DNA of 64,000 nucleotides, taken from Hugenholtzia roseola DSM 9546. Lineage in GTDB: Bacteria; Bacteroidota; Bacteroidia; Cytophagales; Bernardetiaceae. This document shows positions 26,854-35,018 of the stretch, piece by piece (position 1 is the first letter of the stretch; the number at the start of each line of letters is the position of its first letter). Made by a program: the position numbers and the translations under genes. Location: assembly GCF_000422585.1 (NCBI RefSeq), contig NZ_KE383878.1:294743-358742 (forward strand). The letters are read 5' to 3'. Under the pieces are notes generated by a model that worked only from the letters and a program-made list of their open reading frames with translations, did not search any database and had not been told where the DNA came from.

Positions 26854-28404
26854 CTATTCTCGCGTTTTTTGTAATAGGTACTGAATAAGGGTCTTGCGCA
26901 CGTCGGAGCGAGGGTCGGAAGATGCGGCATAAAGCGTTGTTTTGAGGATAACCGCCTTATTTTCTTGGCTCATAAATTCCATGTGGCGTTCTTTTCCTGT
27001 TAGGATAAAATCGTTTAGCACCACTTTATAGATTTTTTCGGCTTGGATAGGCTCATTTTTGAGTAGCCATTGGGTTTCTTTTTGGGTAAGATTTTTATCC
27101 ATCTGCAAATAACCGCCGCTGCCTTTGTTTTTCATGCCTGCTTCCAGAAGGCGAACCAAATCGCTGCCTTTGAGTTCGACTTCTACCACAGCCCCCCCAA
27201 AGGGCAACATGCGCAAGATGTCGTATTGTGTAATCGTGCCTTCTACTTTGTCGTCAATGCGCACCGAACCGCTACCCAAAAGGGCGCAATCTGCCGCTGG
27301 AAAAACGTGCTTAAAAGCCTCTGTAATCAATTCCCCTGTGTTGGTCTGCTGGTTTCTGATGGCTGCCTCGCGTGCTTCCAAAGGCTCTTTGACTACGGTA
27401 ACGATTTGATTTGGCTCAAAACCTTGTTCCTTCATTTTTAGAAAGGCGATATCGAGCCATTTGTCTATCACTTTTTTTGTGTTGGGGTCGGAAGGGAGTG
27501 TGGCATCTATTTCTTTTAGTTTGGACACAACTCTCACTTTTTGCGTTGTATCGTTGAAATAAAGTTGGTGAATATAGGCAGTACGGGCGTTGGCATCGGC
27601 TTTTGCCATCACTACTTCGCCTACTTGGTGGTACATATTGTGGTGGTCGTGTCCGCCCATTATCAAGGGCAGATGAGGGAGGCGACGCGCTAATTCCAAA
27701 TCCTCTACCTCGTTGAGGTGCGTAATTGCCACTACAAAATCGCTGACCTTTGAAAGAGAATCGTACATCTTTTCGGCACTTTGATAGAAATCATCAAAGT
27801 AGGAATGAGGCGGATTGTTGTAGGGCAGACAAATTCCCATCAGTCCCATACGAAGCGGCTTGCCGTTTTTTTGTGGCAGTTCTAAGACCAAATGCGTAGG
27901 CAGCGGTTTGCCCTTTCGCGTAAAAGGCTGCACTTTGCCGTCTTTTTTATGAAAAGTATTAGTCGCAATCCATTCAAAATCCGATTCATTGATGCGCTCT
28001 AAAAGTTCGTCTTCTTTGATGTCAAATTCGTGATTGCCAAAACAGGCAAAATCAAGCCCCGCCGCATTGAGGGTTTCGACCATTTGCTTGCCCTTGATAA
28101 ATTTCCCTTGTTGATATTCTATCGTACCCAAGACGGAAGGATTTAGAAAATCGCCTGCCAAGATAAGAAAGGTGTTCGGATTTTGTTTCACTAACTCCTT
28201 TTTGAGTGTCGCTACGCGGTCTAAGCTGCCATATTTGCCTGCCGCCACGCCTGCAATTTCATAGACATCGTTGATGTGTAGGAAAGTAACAGTGGGTTCT
28301 GCCGTTTGTGTGGCACTTTTTTGAGCCTGACACGCATTCAAAAATAGGGCAGCAAGCAGCGTTAGAAGTCCTACATGCTTGCGAAGAAAAAAGGTAAGTT
28401 TCAT
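26854..28404 (-). CDS. 5'-nucleotidase-like metallophosphatase lipoprotein
   Basis: The 516 residues begin with a signal sequence and lipobox (LFLNAC at about residue 25), so the protein should sit in the outer or inner membrane. The calcineurin-like metal site is visible: FLHINDVYEI, LAGDFLN, CFGNHEFD and the GGHDHHN motif. The C-terminal 5'-nucleotidase domain has NTGELITEAF and GSGSVRID, and LRMLPFGGAVVEVELKG. It probably hydrolyses nucleotides or UDP-sugars outside the cytoplasm, as UshA-type enzymes do. It is a single gene in a run of leftward genes. Confidence 0.92.
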   Translation of the reverse strand: MKLTFFLRKHVGLLTLLAALFLNACQAQKSATQTAEPTVTFLHINDVYEIAGVAAGKYGSLDRVATLKKELVKQNPNTFLILAGDFLNPSVLGTIEYQQGKFIKGKQMVETLNAAGLDFACFGNHEFDIKEDELLERINESDFEWIATNTFHKKDGKVQPFTRKGKPLPTHLVLELPQKNGKPLRMGLMGICLPYNNPPHSYFDDFYQSAEKMYDSLSKVSDFVVAITHLNEVEDLELARRLPHLPLIMGGHDHHNMYHQVGEVVMAKADANARTAYIHQLYFNDTTQKVRVVSKLKEIDATLPSDPNTKKVIDKWLDIAFLKMKEQGFEPNQIVTVVKEPLEAREAAIRNQQTNTGELITEAFKHVFPAADCALLGSGSVRIDDKVEGTITQYDILRMLPFGGAVVEVELKGSDLVRLLEAGMKNKGSGGYLQMDKNLTQKETQWLLKNEPIQAEKIYKVVLNDFILTGKERHMEFMSQENKAVILKTTLYAASSDPRSDVRKTLIQYLLQKTRE

Positions 28405-28523
28405 GTCCGTAATTTTTTAAACTGTATTCAAAAGTAAATAGTCGTGAGTAGGATTTTTTCGCAAATTACGGATTTTTAGGAATATAGAAGCCTTGTGGCT
28501 TTTTCTTCTTTTATTTTGCCCTG

Positions 28524-29015
28524 CTAACAGAGCGAATTTGTGCCACTCAATAAAATTACGATAAAAATTAGAAGAATCAGAAAAACACTTGCGCTCACGA
28601 TAGCCCCCATCAGGAGCATAGAAAAGGCAAGCGAGCTGGGAATCAGATGCACAAAGAAGCCAATAATTGCCCCTATGAGAAAGGAAAACAAGAAAACGCC
28701 CAAAAAAAAGGGCATCTCTTGGGGGCGTGCCGTTTTTTCTACTTTCGCCTTTTGTTTGGCTATTTTGCGCTGCTGCTGCCACTGCCCTTTCCACGATTTG
28801 AGCTGTCGGCGCAAATCCTGACGCAAGACTTTTTTATGGTTTCGGCTATTTTTCGGGGAAATCGTCTGTTTTTGTGCCACTTGTTCCTGCGCCACTTGTT
28901 TTTGCATTTGGGCAGGGAGCGAAGTCTGGCTCTTTTTTTCGAGTTCGGCGGCTTGTATCAATCCAATTAGACAAAAATTGGCGCAAAGCCAAAAAATCAA
29001 TATTTTGTAGTTCAT
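28524..29015 (-). CDS. Small membrane protein with charged coiled-coil region
   Basis: The 163-residue protein has an N-terminal signal (about residues 5-22), a basic Lys/Gln/Arg-rich region (30-95) and two C-terminal transmembrane helices (FFLGVFLFSFLIGAIIGFFVH, and the last 40 residues). The architecture mirrors the protein at 25534-26154: exported or anchored start, basic central segment, C-terminal membrane domain. Function unknown; no family recognised. Short exported proteins of this type occur as singletons in Cytophagales genomes. Confidence 0.6.
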   Translation of the reverse strand: MNYKILIFWLCANFCLIGLIQAAELEKKSQTSLPAQMQKQVAQEQVAQKQTISPKNSRNHKKVLRQDLRRQLKSWKGQWQQQRKIAKQKAKVEKTARPQEMPFFLGVFLFSFLIGAIIGFFVHLIPSSLAFSMLLMGAIVSASVFLILLIFIVILLSGTNSLC

Positions 29016-29057
29016 CTATAAAAAAATAAAAATAAAAGTTGGATAAAAATACAATTT

Positions 29058-29095
29058 AGACCCTATTAGGAACTGTTCGCTCGCTAATAGGGTCT
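29058..29095 (-). terminator. Perfect hairpin after the SPFH gene
   Basis: AGACCCTATTAG (29058-29069) and CTAATAGGGTCT (29084-29095) form a 12-base perfect stem, 33 bases after the stop of the SPFH gene. There is only a weak T-run in the minus direction. Confidence 0.55.
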
Positions 29096-29127
29096 GTCTG
29101 CGCCTTTCAAAGGCTATTTTGTCTATC

Positions 29128-29976
29128 TTATCGCCCCGATACGTCTTTGAAAATCTTAGGCACTTCGCCATAAATAGGCAATTTGCCGTCCCATTTTTCA
29201 ATAAATTGCTGCTGAATGAGCATAGGCGTAAGGCTTTCCTGACGCACTTTATTGGCGTAGGCTTCGGCTTCGGCTTGGATTTTCAAACTCTGTGCATAGC
29301 CTTCTGTTTCGGCGATTTTTTTAGCGGCATCAGCCTGCGCTTGTGCCAATTCTTCTTGCTTCTTCAAGCTAAGTTGCTTGGCATTGACCTTTGCCTCTAC
29401 GTTTTGCATGACGCTATTAGGCAGGCGCATCGTGCCTAAAATCACAATTTGTTCTACCTTAAAACCTTCTGGTTCTAAAAGCGAGCGGATAATCTTTTCG
29501 GCATCACTTTGGAAGGTTTCGCGCTTTTGGTACAAATCTTCGGCAGTATAGCGCGAGGCTGCGGTATTAAAACCTTGTCGCATATAGTTTCGGATAACCG
29601 TTTCGCTCAATTCATCTAAGGTACGGCGGTATTTTTTGAAGATAGAAACGACTTTTTCCTGCTCTACCCGATAATTCAAACTGACATCGAAAGCACAAGA
29701 AAGACCATCTTGGGTCGTAACCTTAAACTCACGATTAGAAGTGCCTTCGGTAGAAGAATAAACCGAATTTTGCACGAAAGTAGGAAATTCATAGACGGCA
29801 GTAGTTACGGAATTATACCAAACAAAGCCCTGTACAGGCGTTACACTCTGCTCTCCTTCGCCGTATAAATCTACTTCAATACCTACGTAGCCTGCATCTA
29901 CGCGCTCATAACTACAACTTCCCAATAGAAAAGGGACTGCCAAAAGTAGCCAAACAAAAAATCTTTTATTTTGCAT
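29128..29976 (-). CDS. SPFH/Band 7 (prohibitin-like) lipoprotein
   Basis: The 282-residue protein has an N-terminal hydrophobic segment with lipobox LLGSC and is exported. The SPFH domain follows ([57 protein letters not shown]) and a long Ala/Gln/Glu-rich coiled coil (about residues 195-250) ends it. Such proteins form large membrane rings or scaffolds in other bacteria (HflK/C, prohibitin). Lipidation of an SPFH protein is common in Bacteroidota. The role is not determined. It is divergent from msrB. Confidence 0.88.
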   Translation of the reverse strand: MQNKRFFVWLLLAVPFLLGSCSYERVDAGYVGIEVDLYGEGEQSVTPVQGFVWYNSVTTAVYEFPTFVQNSVYSSTEGTSNREFKVTTQDGLSCAFDVSLNYRVEQEKVVSIFKKYRRTLDELSETVIRNYMRQGFNTAASRYTAEDLYQKRETFQSDAEKIIRSLLEPEGFKVEQIVILGTMRLPNSVMQNVEAKVNAKQLSLKKQEELAQAQADAAKKIAETEGYAQSLKIQAEAEAYANKVRQESLTPMLIQQQFIEKWDGKLPIYGEVPKIFKDVSGR

Positions 29977-30180
29977 AATCGTTTATTTTGTGAAGTTTAT
30001 GAAAAAGGTAGAAAGCCCTTTGCGCTTTCTTTTCAAAAAGCTAAGATAAGTTTTTTTAACTGCCAAAACAAATATTTGCCCGCCGAAAGCGAAAACATTT
30101 TATTTTGTAGCACCGTTTTGAAGGAAAAGAATCGTACCAAACCTACGATTTTGCCTTCTTTACCCTCTTTTTTTCTGCTT

Positions 30181-30714
30181 ATGCAAGACCCAACGCGCCC
30201 CTTATTCCTTTTTGGCACAGCGCAGCCCAAGAGCCTAATTTTTTTAGCCCTTTTCGTTTTTCTTAGCCTTTCGGCTTGCGCCCAAAAAAAAGAACTTTCT
30301 CAATCTCAAAATCAAAAAAGTATGTATCCCATAGAAAAAAGCGAGGCGGAATGGAAAGCCGAGCTTACCCCTACCCAGTATCAAATTTTGCGACAAAAAG
30401 GCACAGAACGCGCCTTTACAGGCAAATATTGGAATCATTTTGAAAAAGGCTCTTACGCCTGTGCAGGTTGTAAAACGCCACTTTTCACTTCCGAAACCAA
30501 GTATGAGTCGAGCTGCGGCTGGCCTAGCTACTTCGATGGCATGAAAGACAAAATAGAAGAAAAATTGGACAAAAGTTATGGCATGATTCGTACCGAAGTG
30601 CTTTGCAAAACCTGCGGCGGACACTTAGGACACGTCTTCAACGACGGTCCTCCACCGACAGGAATCCGCTATTGCATCAACTCTGAATCGTTGGTCTTTA
30701 TTCCTGAAAAATAG
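30181..30714 (+). CDS. msrB: Peptide-methionine (R)-S-oxide reductase, lipoprotein form
   Basis: MsrB repairs oxidised methionine in proteins. The 177-residue product has a signal sequence and lipobox (LSLSAC at about residue 32) before the enzyme domain, so it acts outside the cytoplasm. The domain has [20 protein letters not shown], the zinc-type CAGC and [12 protein letters not shown] pairs, SSCGWPSYF, and the catalytic Cys in [12 protein letters not shown] start at ATG 30181 because the upstream 70 residues of the frame have no signal or homology and overlap the divergent gene. It may share regulatory sequence with the SPFH gene. Confidence 0.93.
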   Translation: MQDPTRPLFLFGTAQPKSLIFLALFVFLSLSACAQKKELSQSQNQKSMYPIEKSEAEWKAELTPTQYQILRQKGTERAFTGKYWNHFEKGSYACAGCKTPLFTSETKYESSCGWPSYFDGMKDKIEEKLDKSYGMIRTEVLCKTCGGHLGHVFNDGPPPTGIRYCINSESLVFIPEK

Positions 30715-30729
30715 CCAACTTTTAGCCCT

Positions 30730-30921
30730 TAGTAGTGTTAGGTTCTATAAAAAAACTTGTGTTATCAAATCTTACACAAAATAAAATTTGGCTTCAATCC
30801 TGTTTTAGGTCTGAAAACTCTTTTTTATTTCAATCTAATTTAGGACAAGACAACGTCTTTTAATATGGGACAAGGCAATGCCTTGTCCCTACTCAATGAT
30901 TTTTAGAACTTAACATTACTG
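30730..30921. repeat. Miniature element, family B, second copy
   Basis: The ends TAGTAGTGTTAGGTT (30730-30744) and AACTTAACATTACTG (30907-30921) are inverted repeats matching at 12 of 15 positions and matching the ends of the element at 22008-22173. Interior blocks AAATAAAATTTGG and the palindrome GGGACAAGGCAATGCC (30867-30889) are shared. It fills the gap between msrB and the membrane gene at 30938. Confidence 0.75.
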
Positions 30922-30937
30922 CGTTTTTTTGCCGCAA

Positions 30938-31294
30938 CTACTTTTCTTCTTTTTTCTCTCCAAAAAAGAGTTCAATCACAAAATCGGCAATAGAATACAG
31001 CACACTAAAAAATAGGGCATATAGAAAACCATTGACTTCGAAATGCGCCCCCAAAAAATAATCTGCCAACAATATCATACCTGCATTGATAACGAGCAGA
31101 AATAGCCCCAAGGTTACGAAAGTAATGGGCAGGGTCAGAAACTTGACCACAGGGCGAATGAAAGTATTGAGCAAACCCAGCACTAAGGCAGTAATAAGGG
31201 CGTATTGAAAATTGCTCACATAGATTTGAGGCAGCAGGTAGGCAATACCCATGATGGACAGTGCCGAAAGGATAAATTTGAATAAAAAGCGCAT
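30938..31294 (-). CDS. Phage holin family 4-like membrane protein
   Basis: The 118-residue protein has four predicted transmembrane helices and the segment NTFIRPVVKFLTLPITFVTLGLFLLVINAG, typical of the "phage holin family protein"/YvlD-type membrane family. Despite the name, members are ordinary chromosomal membrane proteins and nothing phage-like surrounds it. I start at 31294 (MRFLFKF); a longer frame from 31357 adds 21 unlikely residues. Function unknown. Confidence 0.8.
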   Translation of the reverse strand: MRFLFKFILSALSIMGIAYLLPQIYVSNFQYALITALVLGLLNTFIRPVVKFLTLPITFVTLGLFLLVINAGMILLADYFLGAHFEVNGFLYALFFSVLYSIADFVIELFFGEKKEEK

Positions 31295-31491
31295 TTGAAA
31301 AAAATTGAAAAGAGAGTAATAGGAAGAAAAGGCGAAGATTGTGCCGCCAAGATGCAAAAAAAATAGGACAAGAGAAAAAGAGGAATTAAAAAGTAGGCGA
31401 TTTTTCCTACCCCTGTTACTTTTTATAGCTTCTGCGATTATAGCAATATCCTACCTGCTCTTTATTCTTTTTTCTCAATCCGATTATTCCC

Positions 31492-32049
31492 TTGTCTGTA
31501 GCCGAAGAAACGCTTATTGAGGCGGCGCAAAAAGACCCGCAAGCCTTTCAGGTGCTTTACCAAAAGTACTTTGGGAAGCTCCTGCGCTATGTGCTACGCA
31601 AAACGGGGGACGAGGAATTGGCTGCCGACCTAACACAACAGACTTTCCTCAAAGCCCTGCTTCACTTGCCCAAATTTGAGCCAAGAGGCGTGCCTTTTTC
31701 TGCGTGGCTCTATCGTATCGCCACCAATGAAGTCTATAAACATTTCCAACAGACGCAAAAAATGCCTGTCTATCATTTCGATACCGAAACCCTTGCCATT
31801 TGGATAGAACAGCATCAGCCTGCGGAAAATCGTGAGGGCGTAGAATTATTACAAGAAAGATTGCAGAAAATGCAAAAGCATTTAAAAAACTTGTCTGAAT
31901 CAGACCTAAACCTTATCCAGTTGCGTTTTTTCGAGGATAAGTCCTTCAAAGAAATTGCCTACATTTTGGAGGCTTCCGAAAGCGCAACGAAAATGCGGCT
32001 CTACCGTATTTTGGAAAAAATGAAAAAGCAAATGACTTTTGATGCCTAA
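31492..32049 (+). CDS. ECF-type RNA polymerase sigma factor
   Basis: The 185-residue protein has sigma-2 (DPQAFQVLYQKYFGKLLRYVLRKTGDEELAADLTQQTF-type region, with AADLTQQTFLKAL) and sigma-4 (LSESDLNLIQLRFFEDKSFKEIAYIL with a helix-turn-helix and SATKMRLYRILEKMK). It recruits RNA polymerase to a target set, as extracytoplasmic-function sigma factors do. The start codon appears to be TTG at 31492; no ATG or GTG lies nearby upstream in frame. The next gene overlaps its stop by 8 bases, as is usual for a sigma and its regulator. Confidence 0.9.
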   Translation: MSVAEETLIEAAQKDPQAFQVLYQKYFGKLLRYVLRKTGDEELAADLTQQTFLKALLHLPKFEPRGVPFSAWLYRIATNEVYKHFQQTQKMPVYHFDTETLAIWIEQHQPAENREGVELLQERLQKMQKHLKNLSESDLNLIQLRFFEDKSFKEIAYILEASESATKMRLYRILEKMKKQMTFDA

Positions 32050-32803
32050 TCCAAGCCCCGATTTCGAAACGCACAAACTCATGAAAACGCCCAATTCCTC
32101 TTCCAAACCGACAGTTTTTTTTCCCGATAAATTTCCTTCTGAAAAAGAGTTGGCAAAACATGCCGATTTTGAAGCCCTTTTAAAAGCCTATCAAAAGGAA
32201 CAGCAAAAGCCGCCTATTCCCCAAAAAACAACAAAAACGCGCCTTTGGATAGGTTATAGTGTTGGCATGGCTGCCACCTTAGCGGCTCTTTGGTTTGGGG
32301 TGCAATGGCTATTTTCGCCCATACAAACCCAAGAGGCACAAATCTTTAATCCTGCCCAAGCGCATACTTTTTTGGTTTCGGAAGACGACCTGCAAAATGG
32401 CGAAAGATTGGTCTATGGCACAGAAAAGGCGGCAACGCTTATCGCCGAAAACTATTTCAAAGCACCGAACCAGAAAAAAACCTTCCCCACTACTATTTTA
32501 GAAACCAATGCCCAGCCGCAAGCCGAAACCTTAGAACATCTTTCCCTTTTGGCGCAAAGTGTAAAAAAAGAAACGCCCTGCCAAAAAGAAGCCACAAAAG
32601 AAGGACAAACAGAAAACTATCTCGCCTTTGTAGTAGATGAAGAAGGCGCAGTATCGCAAATAGAATGGCAAGGCAATTCTGATGCCCTCTGCCAAGCCGA
32701 AAAAGAAGAAAAGGTGCGCCAAATTTTTTCTAAAATGCCCAAGTGGAAACCCGCCCAATGGCAAGGCGAAACCTTAGCACAGCGTTTTGTCGTGCCGATT
32801 TAA
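32042..32803 (+). CDS. Membrane protein with C-terminal TonB-like domain, possible anti-sigma partner
   Basis: The 253-residue product has an N-terminal cytoplasmic segment of about 65 residues, one transmembrane helix (about 68-88, WIGYSVGMAATLAALWFGVQWLF), and a periplasmic part ending with PKWKPAQWQGETLAQRFVVPI, the strand pattern of a TonB C-terminal domain. The ATG at 32042 overlaps the sigma stop (32047-32049). A position directly after an ECF gene, with a single helix, fits an anti-sigma factor; the N-terminal part has no obvious zinc or ASD signature, so the regulatory role is inferred from context. An unusual mix of anti-sigma position and TonB-C end. Confidence 0.75.
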   Translation: MPNPSPDFETHKLMKTPNSSSKPTVFFPDKFPSEKELAKHADFEALLKAYQKEQQKPPIPQKTTKTRLWIGYSVGMAATLAALWFGVQWLFSPIQTQEAQIFNPAQAHTFLVSEDDLQNGERLVYGTEKAATLIAENYFKAPNQKKTFPTTILETNAQPQAETLEHLSLLAQSVKKETPCQKEATKEGQTENYLAFVVDEEGAVSQIEWQGNSDALCQAEKEEKVRQIFSKMPKWKPAQWQGETLAQRFVVPI

Positions 32804-32819
32804 AATTTTGACCGCTAAA

Positions 32820-32890
32820 AAAAACGCGAAGCAAAAGCTTCGCGCTACGGTTGTAGGGACAAGGCAGCACCTTGTCCCTATGCCTTTTTT
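32820..32890. repeat. Two short palindromes after the TonB-like gene
   Basis: CGCGAAGC with GCTTCGCG (32825-32844) and TAGGGACAAGG with CCTTGTCCCTA (32854-32880) form adjacent hairpins. The second recurs at 22111-22140 and 30867-30889, and the first resembles 18610-18628. They may act as transcription stops between the convergent genes. Confidence 0.6.
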
Positions 32891-32926
32891 GTGAGTACGC
32901 AAAAAGCAGAATTTAGCACCACTAAC

Positions 32927-34303
32927 TTAAACCGTTAGGGCTTCCAATAAGTCCTGTTGGGTGATGATATGCACGTTTTGGGCTTCGTCGCGCACCAAAA
33001 GCGCAGGGTTTTCTTTGTTGATGAGCGAAGAAAGCACATCAAGGGTATTATCCAACCCTACAAAGGTGAAAGGCTTTTCCATGATGTCTTTCACAGGGCT
33101 ATTTTTCAGTTCAGGATTGTCTATCAAACGGCTCAAAGTACGCGCATCTATCAGACTGCCCACAATTTCCTTGCCCTCCTTATCGCTTACAGGTAGCTGC
33201 GAAATGCCTTCTTTGTTCATCAGGCGGACGGCTTCGCCCACAGGCGTATTTTCTGAAATGGTAAGCAAGGCGGCTTTTCCATTTCTGCGCTCTACGATAT
33301 GACGCGCCGTTGAAAATTCGCGCTCCAAAAAGCCATGGTCTTTCATCCACGCATCATTGTAGATTTTGGCTAAGTAGCGCGTGCCATGGTCGGGCAAAAT
33401 TACAACCATGACATCACCTTCTTTGAGATGCGCCTTTGCGTATTCGAGCGCACCAAAGACGGCAGAGCCACACGACCAGCCGACGAAAAGCCCTTCTTCT
33501 TTTGCCAGACGGCGCGTCATCAGGGCGGCATCTTTGTCTGTAACCTTTACGAAATGGTCGATAACGTCCATTTCTACATTTTTGGGTAAAATATCTTCGC
33601 CGATACCTTCGGTTAGGTAGGGATAGATTTCTTTTTCGTCAAAAATACCCGTTTCTTTGAGTTTTTTAAAGACCGAGCCATAGGTATCAATACCCACAGT
33701 TACGATATTGGGGTTTTGCTCCTTCAAAAATTTAGCTGTGCCGCACATAGACCCCCCTGTGCCTACACCTGCGGCGTAGTGTGTAATTTTGCCTTCGGTA
33801 TCGCGCCAAATTTCGGGAGCTGTGGTTTCGTAATGCGCCAAACGGTTCGAAAGATTGTCGTATTGATTGGGGTAGAAAGAGTTGGGAATGTCGGCATTTA
33901 GCTTTTTCGCCACAGAATAGTAGGAGCGTGGGTCTTCGGGCGCAACGTTGGTAGGGCAGACAATCACCTCTGCCCCCACTGCACGCAAAATGTCTATCTT
34001 TTCTTGCGACTGTTTGTCTGAAACGGTAAAGATGCACTTGTAGCCCTTGGCAATGGCAGCCAACGCCAAGCCCATGCCTGTATTGCCTGACGTGCCTTCG
34101 ATGATAGTACCGCCTTTGCTGATAAGCCCTGCTTTTTCCGCGTCTTCAATCATCTTGATAGCAATTCTATCTTTCATAGAATTGCCCGGATTGAGGTATT
34201 CTACCTTAGCCAGGACAGTACCTTTGATGCCTTTGGTTACGTTATTGAGTTTGACAAGGGGCGTGTTGCCTACGGTTTCGATGATACTATTGTAATATTT
34301 CAT
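32927..34303 (-). CDS. Cystathionine beta-synthase-like PLP enzyme with CBS domains
   Basis: The 458-residue protein has a cysteine synthase/CBS fold in its first 320 residues: the PLP Lys in NSMKDRIA, EGTSGNTGMGLALA, GVGTGGSMCGTAKFL and VGWSCGSAV, and two CBS domains in the last 120 residues (EGISQLPV, the KDIMEKPF region). Enzymes of this layout condense serine with homocysteine. No heme-binding N-terminus is present, as in other bacterial forms. The TAATTTTG at 34399-34406 with CTTG 19 bases further on may be the promoter. It is a single gene facing the peptide gene's terminator. Confidence 0.88.
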   Translation of the reverse strand: MKYYNSIIETVGNTPLVKLNNVTKGIKGTVLAKVEYLNPGNSMKDRIAIKMIEDAEKAGLISKGGTIIEGTSGNTGMGLALAAIAKGYKCIFTVSDKQSQEKIDILRAVGAEVIVCPTNVAPEDPRSYYSVAKKLNADIPNSFYPNQYDNLSNRLAHYETTAPEIWRDTEGKITHYAAGVGTGGSMCGTAKFLKEQNPNIVTVGIDTYGSVFKKLKETGIFDEKEIYPYLTEGIGEDILPKNVEMDVIDHFVKVTDKDAALMTRRLAKEEGLFVGWSCGSAVFGALEYAKAHLKEGDVMVVILPDHGTRYLAKIYNDAWMKDHGFLEREFSTARHIVERRNGKAALLTISENTPVGEAVRLMNKEGISQLPVSDKEGKEIVGSLIDARTLSRLIDNPELKNSPVKDIMEKPFTFVGLDNTLDVLSSLINKENPALLVRDEAQNVHIITQQDLLEALTV

Positions 34304-34406
34304 AACAAAAAGAGAAAAGATGCGCCAGAAGTGCAGTTTGGTTTAGAAAGGTGAGAAAGTCGTTGTTTGAAAATCGCCGCTTGTACGCCAATTTTTTTCA
34401 AAATTA

Positions 34407-34446
34407 CAAAAAAAACCCATAAAGACAAGGCTTTATGAGTTCTTTT
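34407..34446 (-). terminator. Terminator of the small peptide gene
   Basis: AACcCATAAAG (34414-34424) pairs with CTTTATGaGTT (34431-34441), followed by eight T residues in the minus direction. It ends the transcript of the gene at 34510 and overlaps the probable promoter of the CBS gene. Confidence 0.7.
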
Positions 34447-34509
34447 AGTTTGAAAAGGTAGCCCTAAAAATCGCCAAAAAGAGGCTACTACAAGGCTTGA
34501 TTTGTTTTG

Positions 34510-34737
34510 TTATTTGCCACCTGTTGTGGTGTCGCCGCCACCGCCTTGTCCTTGACGGAAAGAGGGGTCTGCCTGCCAAGTGTCGTCGTCCATCGTACCT
34601 GAATCACCCGTTTGAGAGGGGTCGTAAGGCTGGTCACCTGCATCACCGTTGCCGCCTATAATTGATTTTGCTTCTGCGTCAGAGATAGATTTCGCGCTAT
34701 TGGCTAATTCGTCGAGGGTCTTTTTGTTCTTGTCCAT
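34510..34737 (-). CDS. Small peptide with Gly-Gly leader-like motif
   Basis: The 75-residue product reads MDKNKKTLDELANSAKSISD... then DAEAKSIIGG, followed by an acidic Gly/Thr/Asp/Gln-rich tail. The leader (about 30 residues ending in IIGG) resembles the double-glycine leaders of bacteriocin or RiPP precursors, and the tail could be a core; this is a resemblance only. No processing enzyme or C39 transporter is in the window. It has its own terminator (34407-34446) and lies divergent to the CHAT gene. Function unknown. Alternative: an acidic secreted or structural small protein. Confidence 0.55.
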   Translation of the reverse strand: MDKNKKTLDELANSAKSISDAEAKSIIGGNGDAGDQPYDPSQTGDSGTMDDDTWQADPSFRQGQGGGGDTTTGGK

Positions 34738-34909
34738 ACAATATAAAAGGGAGGGTTGAGAAGATGAAAACTGAAAAGTTGAAAAGCGAGGAAAAAACAG
34801 TTCGTTTGTACTTTGTTAGGTAGAACGCAAAACCTAAGAGAAGGTTTCACCGTTTCGAAAAAACTATGTACTTGCCTTTCAAAAAGCTAAGAATAAGGCG
34901 ATTATTGCG

Positions 34910-34917
34910 TACATTTG
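34910..34917 (+). promoter_or_regulatory. Possible -7 element of the CHAT gene
   Basis: TACATTTG matches the Bacteroidota -7 consensus exactly; the TTTG box at the right spacing is missing. It is 36 bases before a possible start at 34953 and about 100 before the preferred one at 35019. Confidence 0.4.
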
Positions 34918-35018
34918 CTTTTGGAATCCTACCCTTAAAAGCGTAAAAAAACATGCTTGTACCATTTTTCTATCTCCTCAAACCTTTATCGGCGATTTTG
35001 CAGTGCTTTTTTTGCGGA

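Noticed and set aside
30938..31294. Holin-like gene taken as a sign of a prophage
   Set aside because: The family is chromosomal and widespread; no integrase, terminase, capsid or endolysin gene is nearby.
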